This document shows, one piece after another, positions 26,651-38,473 of a stretch of 64,000 nt of DNA. The DNA comes from Mangifera indica. Lineage: Eukaryota > Streptophyta > Magnoliopsida > Sapindales > Anacardiaceae. The notes beneath the pieces are model-generated. The model saw only the letters and a program-made list of their open reading frames with translations, was not told the DNA's origin and searched no databases. A program made the position numbers and the translations under genes. The stretch covers positions 10,856,449-10,920,448 of the forward strand of contig NC_058149.1 in assembly GCF_011075055.1 (NCBI RefSeq), in the 5' to 3' direction. Each line of letters opens with the position of its first letter. The first letter of the stretch is position 1.

Positions 26651-29600
26651 ATGGTTCGCAGCCTCAAGAACCCTAAAAAGGCCAAGAGGAAGAACAAGGT
26701 TGTGTCGGATTAATCAATTTATCGTATTTCCTTAGTTCATTTGTTGATAAATTAGTTATGATTGTTAACCAAATTATTCACTTACTCTTAAGAAGGGCTC
26801 CAAAGGAGATGGGTCATCATCGTCTTCTTCAGCACCGTCATTGCCTACAAAGGTGTGGCAACCAGGAGTTGATAAGTTAGAGGAAGGAGAAGAGCTTCAG
26901 TGTGACCCAACTGCCTACAATTCCCTTCACGCCTTTCACATCGGTTGGCCTTGTTTAAGGTTCTGTCAATAAATAATTCTTTTTAATTTTTTTTTTAATG
27001 TTTTTGTGGTTTAACTGTGTTTTGGGCAATTCTTGCTTTTTCCATGTAACATGCAAAATTTTGATTACTTTTAATTTGTTTTTGGATTGAGTTTTGTTAA
27101 AACTAGGATATTTTTACGTTGTTACATTGTTTATGCTCTGTCAAAATAAATTTTGAATACTTAAGCAAAAATTTAACTTCTGGTGAGCAGAGGCTAAGGG
27201 AACTGTTCGGTTGATTTCAATTGAGTTCGTAAAGCTTCATTCATGTGCTCCTGAACATTACATATTTTGCAGGATACATATTTGATCTCATAATTGTTTT
27301 TGTATTAGGAAAATATAGGCATTTTAAAGCATTTTCTTTTATTTTTCTGCATATGCTTTGAAAATAATGACGATTACAATTTTATCTAATTCAATGTTAG
27401 TTTTTATTACTTTTGACAGCTTTGATGTAGTGTGTGATACATTGGGTTTGGTGCGGAATGAATTTCCACACACAGTGTATTTTGTTGCTGGGACTCAGGT
27501 AATTTCTATATCTTATCAGTCTTAAGTAATTTTGTGAATCTAGACATGTCTTCTAAGATAATCATCCACTAAAAGATATTTAGTCTGTCTTTGCATCATG
27601 TCCGTCAGTGATTTTTATATTTCTAAATGTTGGTATGAGCATTCTGTATCTTCGGTGTGTGAGTTGAGCATGTAAAGATATGAATTGTTTAGCTTTATGG
27701 AATATACATATTTATTTTTTTTGGGGAACAGAAATACTATGCGAATTAACAAAATTTTTGAGTTGAGCATGCAGACATGGTTTTTATTCATAACATGTTG
27801 TGTGACCTTTTGCTTGTATAAAAACCTAAAACAGGCTTATTTGGAACAGAGGGAAAAATAATGTATGTGTGTTATCTTTCTAATCCCTCCTTATCTCACA
27901 ATTCAATCATTGTAACTTGATGATCATATTCCTTTTCTGCAGGCAGAGAAAGCTGCTTGGAATTCTATTGGAGTGTTTAAAGTATCTAACATTTCTGGGA
28001 AAAGGCATGACTTGGTGCCTAAAGCTGCTGCTGGAGATGACGATATGGATAGTGAAAGTGGTGATAGTGATGAAGATAGTGAAGATGAGAGGGAAGGTGG
28101 TTCGGGTTCACCAACTTTGCAGGCAAAGTCTTGTGTTGACATTTAATTCATTTTTGACTGAAAATTATCTATGATGCTTATTGTCTTCCTACTTCCTTAT
28201 ACTTTTCTGTAATTTCTTTGTGCACATATACAGTTACGCAAGGTTGCTCATCAAGGATGTGTTAATCGCATACGTGCCATGGCAAAAAATCCCCATATAT
28301 GCGCATCTTGGGGAGACACTGGTCATGTGCAGGTCATACTTGCTTCCTTAGAATATGGAGAAGCTCATGTTTCATATCATAAGTGAATCCTAATTTTATT
28401 TGGCCCTATTCATCCAGGTATGGGATTTTCGCTCTCATCTAAATGCTTTAGCTGAATCGGAAATAGAAGCTAGCCAGGGAGCTTCTCAGGTTTTTAATCA
28501 GACTCCATTAGTTAAGTTTGGGGGGCACAAGGATGAGGGCTATGCGATAGATTGGAATCCTGTTACTCCTGGAAGACTTGCAACTGGTATTGTTAGATAC
28601 TTTTACTCATCTGTGATTATGTTTCCCTAAAGTCTTCAGTGTTCTGTTATTTTACAGATATTAAATTGGTTCTAATGTTTTACCTCCTTTTCATTTTGAA
28701 GGGGACTGCAAGAGTTACATTCATTTATGGGAGCCTGCATCTGATTCTACCTGGAATGTTGATCCTAAACCTTTTGTTGGACATTCTGCAAGTGTTGAAG
28801 ATCTACAAGTACACGTTCTACCTATGAATAAATACTTGAATCCTATATGATATTTAGTATCTGTATCCAAACTCATGATAGAATACAAACAGCTTACTGA
28901 TTTATAGTTCAATCTTGTAACCGTTCTTTTTTCCAACTTTTGTCAATGTAGTGGAGCCCTACAGAATCTGATGTATTTGCCTCTTGTTCTGTGGATGGAA
29001 CCATAGCAATTTGGGATGCACGTGTTGGAAAGTCAGCATTAACTTCTTTTAAGGCACATAACGCGGATGTGAATGTAATCTCATGGAACAGGTACGTGAA
29101 TCTGTCAACATATTTGACACTCCTTTTCAACAAGTTTCTCTCAGTACATGTAATTGACCTCAGCCTGTCATTTGCTGATTCTGACTAGGCTGGCAAGCTG
29201 TCTTTTGGCATCTGGAAGTGATGATGGAACGTTTTCCATTCATGATCTAAGATTGCTCAAGGTATGTCTATTTTAAGCTGGGATACAACATTTATATAGA
29301 GGAAGTATGTCATTATATTGGCAAATTCTCATTGCGAGGAATACGACTGTTAGATAATTGTTTCCTTTACTTTTTCTCTTTCAGAGTGCCACATCCTTGA
29401 TATATGTTAGCATCTGATATCTCAACTGCTTTCTTCATGTTCAGTGTGATCCATTATTGCTACTGATAATATTTAGATTTCGACCATGCTTGGTTTGACT
29501 GTTAAACATCATGAGTATGTTGGCTGATTCAATCTGTTGAGTAACTTAGTTTTGCCTTGCTCATTTGGTCTTTTTTTTTATTTTGTTCGCCTACTAATGA

Positions 29601-30312
29601 TTGGTATCTTAATATATATTTTAGTCATCTTAAAGAAGAGAAAGAGTGTCTTTTATAGTCATGAGTTAATTATGTTAGTTTTTGGTATTTTTGGTACTGC
29701 TGATCTTATGTTACTGGCATTTTCCATGTGGGCAGGGAGGAGATTCTGTTGTAGCACATTTTGAGTACCATAAACACCCTATTACATCCATTGAGTGGAG
29801 TCCACATGAAGGCTCTACTTTGGCAGTTTCATCATCTGACAATCAGTTAACGTAAGTAGTACGCAAAGGCCAAATTACGGGAGCCAGTAGAAATAGATAG
29901 ACAAACTAGCTGGAGCACAATTTTATACGACTCTCTTTCATCACGCTATAATTTATTTATCATCTGGTTTCCTTGACCAGGATATGGGACCTTTCTTTGG
30001 AAAAGGACGAGGAAGAGGAAGCAGAATTCAAAGCTAAAACAAAAGAGCAAGTAAATGCCCCAGAAGATTTACCTCCTCAACTACTGTTTGTGCATCAGGT
30101 AATTCATATTTGCATTTCTCATTAATTCTTATTTGCTAAAATAGAATCGAATAGTTTGTTGATTGTGTAATGTGAAACAGGGACAAAAAGACTTGAAAGA
30201 GCTTCATTGGCATAATCAGATACCTGGAATGATTGTATCAACTGCAGCCGATGGTTTTAACATTCTGATGCCTTCCAACATACAAAGTACCCTTCCACAG
30301 ACTGTTGCTTGA
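26651..30312 (+). CDS. HTD1: Glutamate-rich WD40 repeat protein (GRWD1 / HTD1-like, 474 aa)
   Basis: Nuclear/nucleolar WD40 protein. GRWD1 orthologues act in ribosome biogenesis and histone handling, and Arabidopsis HTD1 is reported as a DDB1-CUL4-associated DWD protein in heat-stress response. Exons: 26651-26698, 26796-26959, 27420-27498, 27943-28122, 28234-28332, 28418-28586, 28702-28808, 28952-29091, 29189-29261, 29736-29851, 29981-30098, 30181-30312; total 1425 nt with the frame kept. The N-terminus is basic ([16 protein letters not shown]), followed by a GRWD-family block ([21 protein letters not shown]) and an acidic stretch (residues about 135-150). WD repeats then end in VWDFR, LWEP, IWDAR, IHDLR and IWDLS. 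Intron 4 appears to use a GC donor (CAG|GCAAAG, 28123). It is convergent with the EER5-like gene. Confidence 0.93.
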
Positions 30313-31031
30313 GAGTATAATGTTGCCATGCTGCCGAGAGGCTGCCAATGCATCATCATGGCAGCCGGGTTAGATTCGTAAATTATCAGTTACTGAACTG
30401 TGGGAAGAAAAGTTGGTTTTTTTAATCTTCTGGACACAGGGTGAGATTTGTTTGCTTGCTGTTGCTCCCAAAGATTTCGTGTAAACTGCCATAGGTGTGT
30501 TAAGAGATTTTTTTGGCAATAAGGATCCCACCCGGTCCAAATCGCCCCTTAAAATTAAACTAGGTAAAACTTGAATTTAATAATTGACCATAACTTTTGC
30601 ATTAGATTAGTTAATAATTTAATTTTAAAATATCATCAAAAACTATTTAAACTCATATTTTTTTATATGACTTTTTTTAACCATTCGAATTACTCATTGG
30701 ATTTCAAAACTAATTCACTGAACTTTGTTCATTCTTTACAAAATAGTGAGTACCCAAAGAACGCACAATTCACATCATAAGTAATGAAAAAATTTGTAAA
30801 TTAATAACTAGGGATTGGGGACAGTTCAAAAGCACATCATAACCCATCTAGTGTACTCACAAAATCGCACTAATTTGACTTGATTAATACAACAATGAAG
30901 CGTTATGTATAACACAATTAAATACGACCAAATGATATTACTACATCTGTATCAGAATTTGTATGATCCTGAGTGTCTACTGCAATCATAAAAAGCTCAT
31001 CTTAGCATCCTAAATAAGCCTTTCACCGTCT
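30313..31031. other. Convergent intergenic region between HTD1-like and EER5-like genes
   Basis: About 720 bases hold the 3' flanks of two tail-to-tail genes. It is AT-rich; the 69-codon open frame at 30571 has no recognisable domain and is not called. Confidence 0.7.
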
Positions 31032-34000
31032 CTACGAATTGACCGGTCTCCCGTTTAATTTTGGAAAAGGATCCTGCTTACTCAAGACCACCACTTTACT
31101 CTTGTGAGCGAAATACCCTTTCACAAGGTTCTTGTGTATCAATATGGCAACTATGCATTCCACCTACGCATTGCAATGTATTCTAATTACATAATCTGCA
31201 AGGCAAACCTACCACAAAAGGAAGAGTCTAACAAATTCTAAAAACCAAGAAATGACAAGAATGAAGAATTGTACCTCATCAACATCCATGTCCATCTCCA
31301 GCCATGTCAATGCCTTAACAATTACTTCTAACTTCATCTGGTGAGCTTTGCTAGGGTCTTTCTGCTTTTGGATAATGTAACTGCAGAATTATAATGAAAA
31401 TTAGCATGAGCAAAATATCCCAATTATATGTAAACAATCAAGTGAAATTGAACTCACATTTTCTTAAACAGTCTTTGAAAAACCTGGAGTTCTAGCTTCT
31501 CCAGCACAAGGTATACACCTGATCTTAAGAACCTTATCAAAAGAAGAAAAAATCATCATTCAGATAGTTTCAGGGAGTAGATGACTTGAATTTCACCATC
31601 AAGAAATGATTTTTTGTGGGCGGTTGAACTACAGACTGCCCAAATTGAATAGGCAAACATACCGGTCCTCATGCTCTTGGAGAGCATGTCGAAGAAGTCG
31701 GAGATCACCCCTTTTCAGAGCTAGCACAACATTGCTGTACTGTGAGAGAACCACCAGATATTAGATACGAATTGCACAAAGAGGAAGTCCTCTTCCCATC
31801 CATTATCAAATTAAAAAAATAGAGTTGTTATTAATTTGATTTCTGTAAGATGATAAAATTTATTCCCAAAGAGAAAAAAAGATTCAAATGGCATGCCTTA
31901 CCTCAACTAAGTTATACTTCTCTAGCAACGACTCTTTTGGTAAGATGCCAATCGAAAGCTTCACCGGTATCAAATATTTCAAGATCATCCTACACAACAG
32001 AAAGAGGGAAAGTATAAGCTATGCACTGCTAGGTTAAGAAATTGCTATAGATCTCGTGCTTATCTTAAATAACATTCCAGGAAAAAACTATTCAATGCAA
32101 AAGGCAACATAATCAACCACAGAATTTGAGATCAAACACCACATAAAGAAGCAAAAAGCAATGATTTTGATGCACAAAGTACAACATTAATGCTCCAAAA
32201 CATGGCAAAAGAGTGAAGTTTAAAACCGGAGAAAGAGATGAAAGGTTTATTTATTTCTCACATATTTCATTATCAGAATTACAATGTAATCATAGGAATA
32301 CTTGGAATATTCAATTCGCTATACTTGAAAATTACATAGATGCTAATCTAACTTAATCCCATAATACATGCTAAATGGAATTACATACAAGGAAACAACT
32401 AATTTGATTTACATAAAGGATGATAACAATTAATCTAATTCCTAAACAATTGTCACGGGATTTTATCACAATTTCCAACAAAGTTAAACAAACTATAATA
32501 GTTCTCCCATGTATTAAATGAAAGAAAATCAGACACAATCATCAAGCCAAGAAATTGTCTAATGATGTATATTGAATAACTCAATCAAAACGATAAGGTG
32601 AGGAAAAAAAAAACCATTTCAGCTATAAAATCTAAATTAACGCCATCCTTTATGTCAGAAAAAATAATGGTACAATGGACATTAATATTTTCTAATAAAA
32701 CATCATAGGAATAATATCCAATAATGCCAGTTAATGCACATTTTAGGCTAACAATGGCACAAGAAACAGTTCATAGTCTTTCAATCGTTGAGATGAAAAA
32801 CACATGCATCAAGCACAACTAAAACAAACCTTATGTTGGATTCACTCCTAGGGTTACAATGTGTCAAGGCATATGATAATTTTTTATCAGCCTGCAAGGT
32901 CATAAAAAGAGACCAAGTGAATAATAGGACAATAAAGAATACAACAAATAATGCAACCAATCAAGCCATATATAATATTGAAACATTTCATTTTCCAATT
33001 AAGAGATGATGGCATGACATCCAACAATATCATTTAAAGACTGAATATTAGGTCCACACTGGAATGTTCATCCAAAATGTCTACAGACCAAGTGGAAATC
33101 CCCAATAAAAAGACTAGAAACCATCTTCATGTAATCAAATCATATCAGAACTACTAAAAAGGAACTTAAATACTTACATCAGGAAAATTTTCATTGAAAA
33201 CTTCTAAACGGCCTGTATAATACATGTAAGTGACCTGCAAACGCACGTCATGATAGTAACTAAAAGTACTCAAGAGAATTATTTTTTGTGAGAAAGAAAA
33301 ACATATAATCTACCCCTTCCCCTTAAAAAATTTTGAATCTTACCTTGTCTCTTTTAGGAAATTCCTCAAAATCAAAAATACGGGCAGTGTCTATACTTCT
33401 TATTACACTACGACATAGGTGAACAGTACCAAGCTGCAGGTAATACAATTTAAATATCTTAATGTAAGCCTGAATTAGATAGCTTTCTTCAAAATTTTAG
33501 AGAAATAGAAAGTGAAAAGCACCTTGAAGTAGATCTTAAACAACTGGCACGTCACATATAATGCTCCAACACGTTTTGCACCTTTTCCCTAGAATTGACA
33601 TAATTCTTCAAAAGAATTAGTAAAGACAGAAATAAAAAATTTAAACATACTTAAAGCTTTCATCCATCAAATAAAGTCAATTTAATAATGAAAATTAGTA
33701 TAGAGGAACATACTGCAAGAACCCCAAAGACTTTCATAAGAAAAGAGCCAGCAGCCTTTAATTTCTCAGGGGACTTTCCATTAGCAGCCAACTCTCTATC
33801 AGCCTACAAAAAATTACAAACAATAATGCAGCAAAATATCTCCCCAAAATTTTAAACAGAAAATAGAGAAAATCGTACCCTCTCAGCAAGAACCCTAATC
33901 TCATAAGCAATGGCATACAATGCTTCCAAAGCCCAGGCCGATTCCCAATTTCGGAACTCCTGAAGAAAAGCACTATAATTTCCTCATTTAATTAGCAAGC

Positions 34001-34445
34001 AAGTGCGTCTCCAATTATAATTAATAATAAGAACATTACTTAAAAAAACATACTGGGAAGATTTTTCAAAGGCGTTATAGGCATCAACCAAGTTTCCGAT
34101 TCGATAGTTTTGTAGAGAACGAAAAAGCGGAACTATAATTTCTCCAAACTGAGAGTACTTATCGGATTGTTTAATCAATCTATTAGCGTCCTGTTACAAG
34201 CACAAAAGAAAAATAAAAGCTTAACCATTGATTGTTAAATACGGTCACATAGAGGCGTAGAGGGAAAAAAATTGAACCTGGAAGACGTTGAGAGCGTCGG
34301 CGAGTGAGAGGAGAGAGTGGGAGTTGGAAGAGAAAGAAAAGAGGAGTTTGAGTGAAGCTGCGTCTTGGGAGAAAACGGCGTCGGAGAAGCGGTTGAGGTA
34401 ATCAGTGATTCTTCTGTGTGCTTCTCCCATCGAAACGTAGGCCAT
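31032..34445 (-). CDS. EER5: PCI-domain protein EER5/THP1, TREX-2 mRNA-export complex subunit (413 aa)
   Basis: Orthologue of yeast Thp1 / human PCID2, part of the TREX-2 complex that couples transcription to mRNA export at the nuclear pore. In Arabidopsis EER5 was found as a modifier of ethylene response. Thirteen exons (-): 34278-34445, 34054-34190, 33879-33972, 33714-33803, 33523-33588, 33344-33433, 33178-33234, 32830-32891, 31902-31989, 31663-31739, 31458-31532, 31275-31380, 31032-31163; 1242 nt, all in frame. Diagnostic stretches: MAYVSMGEAHRRI, EFRNWESAWALEALY, AYEIRVLAERADREL, KRDKVTYMYYTGRLEVFNEN, and the PCI winged-helix end KGYFAHKSKVVVLSKQDPFP. For exon 3 the acceptor at TATAG (33973-33974) is chosen over a nearer CAG because only it keeps the frame (FEKSSHAFLQEFRNW). 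An in-frame ATG further upstream is not used in the family. The 413 residues match the Arabidopsis length as I recall it. Confidence 0.95.
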
Positions 34446-35479
34446 TGAGTTGAATCGGAGTGAGTTGAAAATCCAAGTCGACTGGGAAGGAACGACTGAA
34501 GACTGATCGGTAGCATTTGGAGAAAATATTCTGTACATAATAACATATTTCTACCCAAAGTGTGGCCCAAAACATTTTCCACCCCTTCATGGCACAATAA
34601 CTCGTACACCCTCACCCAAAACAATCTCTTGCTTCAAAAAAAAAAAAAAATTGTTATAACAGTAAAATAATAATTTTATTGTCTGAAAATTAAAAGGAAT
34701 AATATTTTTTAATGAATCTCACCTTAATTTTTTAAACATGTTAGTTTTCAAATATTTTTATAAATTTGAAATCTTAAAATTCAATCCTTAAAACTTTAGT
34801 CGTTAGTTTGACTACAATCTCACTATTACTACCAATCGAGTCATCTTGTGGAGTGAAGTCGAAGATGATGAAGGCTTTATTAAGCCACACCGTGGGAGAA
34901 GTTTAAAAGAAAGGACTTTTGACGAGTTTCGAACATGATATAATCAAGGGAGAGAAGGTAAAATTTCCAAATATCGAGATGGAGTCATCGAAGATGATGA
35001 GAGAGAGGTGAGTGTGATCTTGCCATAATGTAGAGGGACATCATAAGAGTGGTACTGACCAGTTTCAAGTATGAATGATAAGTGAGTAATTGGTGAAGAG
35101 AAGGTAAAAGACAATAGTTGCACCGATTACGCCAATACTAATTTAATTGGTGTGCGACCGAGGATGGCTTAATAGGTAAGAGGGTGGTGACTAACATCAG
35201 GGTTAACAAAATTATTTAGTATTAAAACTTTCAAATAAAAAATTTAAATTTAAATTTTTATTACATTTATGAAACATTAATTTGAATTATTTATATTTTA
35301 AAAAAAAGGTCGTGGCTCGATGGTAGTAATGGGGGTTAAACAAATTGAAAGAATTTAACAAACACTTGTAGATCCAACTAGATATAGCTAATTTAACCTA
35401 CTGCCACCAAATTTCCTCTTTGCTTATAAAACTTGATAGCTTATGTCATTGGGTCGTATTCGTATAGTGTCAGTTTAGA

Positions 35480-35700
35480 TTTCATATTAAAGACCTTAAA
35501 CTCTAACCCGATCTGAATTATAATTATATTAAATTTTTTTAACTTTAATCCAATTCTTTAATATTCAAATTAATCTAATCCGACCCAAATTATCTCAAAT
35601 TGTTTATTATTTTTATTCTTTAAAGTGTTTTTATCGTTTTAATTTCGTCATCAAATTACTCTAATATACTATTAATAAAACACACAATAAACGTTTTGTT
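35480..35700 (-). repeat. Transposon remnant, copy B (inverted relative to 16.8-17.1 kb)
   Basis: The reverse complement shares ordered words with 16840-17060 (for example AATTTGGGT, TGAATATTAAAGA, GGTTAGAGTT, TGTGTTTT). The element may extend to about 36400, whose reverse complement begins TAGGGTTAATAATTTTC, compatible with a hAT-type end. Confidence 0.6.
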
Positions 35701-35729
35701 TTATTGACAAATGCTCTAAAAGTTTATCT

Positions 35730-36076
35730 ATTAAAGACTTTTGAAACACGTTAATAATCTGACTAATCAAATCAAATTATTACTACTTAATAATAAAATA
35801 AAATATTTTAATAAAAATAAAAAATACTATGAGTCATTACAATTATACAAAGATACAACTATCTACAATATATAAAAATTTCATATCTTTACTATAAAAA
35901 CATAACATATAATTACAATATGAGTAAGACCTTTAAAAGACATTTGTAATCTGACTAATCAAGTCAAATTCTTATTATTAAATAATAAAATAAAATATTT
36001 AAATAAAAATAAATAATAATATGAGTAATTATAATTATATAAAAATATAACTATATGTAATATATAAAGATCTCAA
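35730..36076. repeat. Imperfect tandem duplication, period about 200 bp
   Basis: 35730-35885 (AAAGACTTTTGAAACACG...) and 35936-36076 (AAAGACATTTGTAATCTG...) share TCTGACTAATCAA, AATAATAAAATAAAATATTT and the following AT-rich sequence in the same order. Confidence 0.75.
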
Positions 36077-36136
36077 GTGTTATTGATATTGTCTTTTAAC
36101 ATTTTCATAATTTATCCTTAACAAATTCTATTAAAA

Positions 36137-36258
36137 TCACATTTATAAAAAATATTCAAGTTGATTTGAGTTATGTCTGATTACTTTCGTGTGATTAAAG
36201 TCACATTTATAAAAAATATTCAAGTTGATTTGAGTTATGTCTGATTACTTTCGTGTGA
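36137..36258. repeat. 64-bp direct tandem duplication
   Basis: 36137-36200 is repeated at 36201-36258 without a mismatch over the shared length (TCACATTTATAAAAAATATT ... TTTCGTGTGA), which indicates a recent event. Confidence 0.95.
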
Positions 36259-38473
36259 ACCCTAATATTATCTGATTTAATTTCAAATTGTATTGAATTG
36301 ACTTGAAATAAATTTCGTATAAAAAAATCTTAAAATCTAATATTTTTCATATTGTATCATATCAAGTTAACAGATCGTATTGAAAATTATTAACCCTACT
36401 TATGCTATATGTAGCTATAAATGTTCTCGTTCTTTTGTTGTGCCTTCAACTTCTCTACGTGTCTCATGCCCTACATTTCTTGCTTAGACCTTTGTTATCT
36501 TTGATCAAGCAACCTCCCATTTGGGCATTAGAAATGATCTAGGCATTAGAGACTTATATTCTTGTACTAGTGGATCATCCTTTTTAGTTGTGCTCCTATT
36601 TAATAATCAATAAAATTATGTATATATATTTTTAGTAAATAATTTAAGTATATAAATAATATATTATTATATGATTAAATAATTTTAAATTAAAAATAAA
36701 ATAATATCAAATTATATAATAATATATTATTTATATATTTAAATTATATATATATATATAAAAAAAAAAGTATATTCACGTGAAGAAAGCGATGTGGAAG
36801 GCCAAGTCTCTTGGCCTAGTGCTTCAATCAATTTTGGACAATTTATTAAGTGGCAACCTTGTTAATCAGATATTTTCACGTGTAAAATTGGACGTGTGGC
36901 TAACATTTGTTTTCTTGTCCGGAAAATGAAAAAGTTAGCTTTGTGCAAATTGTCAGGCGAGAATTGGCAGTTTCTAGCTGCTAAATTGGAACAGCAAAAT
37001 AGCTCTCAGCCTCTCGAATCTTCAATGGAAGAATCACGTGATTCAGAAACAAAATCCAATTACTCCTACGACTACTACGTATCTACATACAAATTGTATT
37101 TGACACTGACTTTTCTTTTTTAATTTATATAAAATTTTTTATAATTTAATTTTAATTTATTTTTTAAGAGAAAACTAGGTAATACATCTGAATATAATCC
37201 AAACCAATTTGGTCTAAAAAGTTAACTCAACTCAATTCAGTTTAGTTCAAATTTAAATCAAAAGATCTAGTTCGACTTTTAAACCGAACTGAACTTGAAT
37301 TATAAGATATTAGACTCAACTTCAATTTGAATTCACAATTCGATTAATCTCAAATTCATAGTTTGAATTGACAGTTTGAATTTATAACTCAATTCGGCTT
37401 AAATAAAAATTTTTGAATATTATTTAGGTAAAATAATATCATTTTATTAATGAACTACGAATTTGAGTCATACATTCAAATTATTAATTCGAACTGAATC
37501 AAATTATAAATTTAAACTATTAATTTGAGCTACAAATTAAACTAAATTTGAGTCGAATTATTTTTTATTTGAATCAAATTTGAGTCTGATTTAATTTTGA
37601 TTAGAAAAACTCAAATTGGGTCATTTTTAATTTGAAGAAGTAATCAGACTAACTCTGATTTGTATCCACCCCAGCTAGGCAAGAACGATGTGATTGGAGG
37701 GGTGACTGCTATTTTTTCATTTCAAAATGATTGTTTGACTTTTTTTTTAGTTACAAAAAACCTGCACATTCATTCAATGTTTGGTTAGACATGAGATCGT
37801 GCGGGCCTTGAACTTAGTTCTTTCTACTTCGGCATTTTATATTTCATTCACTCAAACTAACTCCTCGGGTCTTCATTTAGCTTTTTGATCAAGGGTTCTT
37901 TTTTTTTTTTTTTGAAATATAAAAATGGAACTTAAATAATTAGGAATAAATAGCTAATTGTAATTAAATGCCAGATCATCACAATCAATGATAATTGAAT
38001 AACATATTTTTTAAAAACAACAACTTAGAAATTCAATTAAATAAATATTAATGAAATTGAGACGCAATCCTAAAATAAAAAAAAAAAATTGATACAACCG
38101 ACAAGACAGAAGAAATAATAAAAGGATCGAAAGAAGGTCTGAGCAAAGGTGGTGGGTTACCGGCCAACCACTTAGAAGAAGGGCTCAAATAAAACGAATT
38201 ACAAAAAATTAAAAAATGTGAATACGTGGACTCTTGTTCTTCCATAATATCTGATTTTACAAACACAATTGAATTTCTCAAACTCTAAATTAGCAATCAA
38301 ATTTTACAATTCTAAATTCTCTGTCACTCTCCATCCCCTTTTGACCTTATGTAGTTTGATTGAATAAATTTCTTTTTCTCTTCCTTTTTTTAGATTTTTC
38401 TTTTCATTTACTTTTTTTAATATATATATAATTCCAAGTTTCTGTTCTTCCTTTTTTATCTATCAATCTGTAA

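Larger units (their letters stand above)
34446..38473. other. Gene-free region with transposon remnants and tandem repeats
   Basis: It is AT-rich. It contains an inverted copy of the 16.8-17.1 kb element (35480-35700), two tandem duplications (35730-36076 and 36137-36258), a palindromic-family copy (about 36600-36760), and a stretch at about 37185-37672 built from recurring AATTTGAGT / AATTCGAA words that resembles a degenerate non-autonomous transposon. A 75-codon open frame at 36896 lacks any recognisable domain and is not called. The last 60 bases before 38474 contain a TATATATATA stretch that could act as the TATA box of the thioredoxin gene. Confidence 0.6.

Noticed and set aside
34235..34624. 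129-codon minus-strand frame with Ser/Pro-rich protein
   Set aside because: Alternate-frame shadow of EER5 exon 1; the EER5 frame has the conserved MAYVSMGEAHRR start.
36896..37123. 75-codon frame (contains KLSGENWQFLAAKLEQQ)
   Set aside because: No recognisable domain, no splice context and a non-ATG opening codon; too weak to call a gene.
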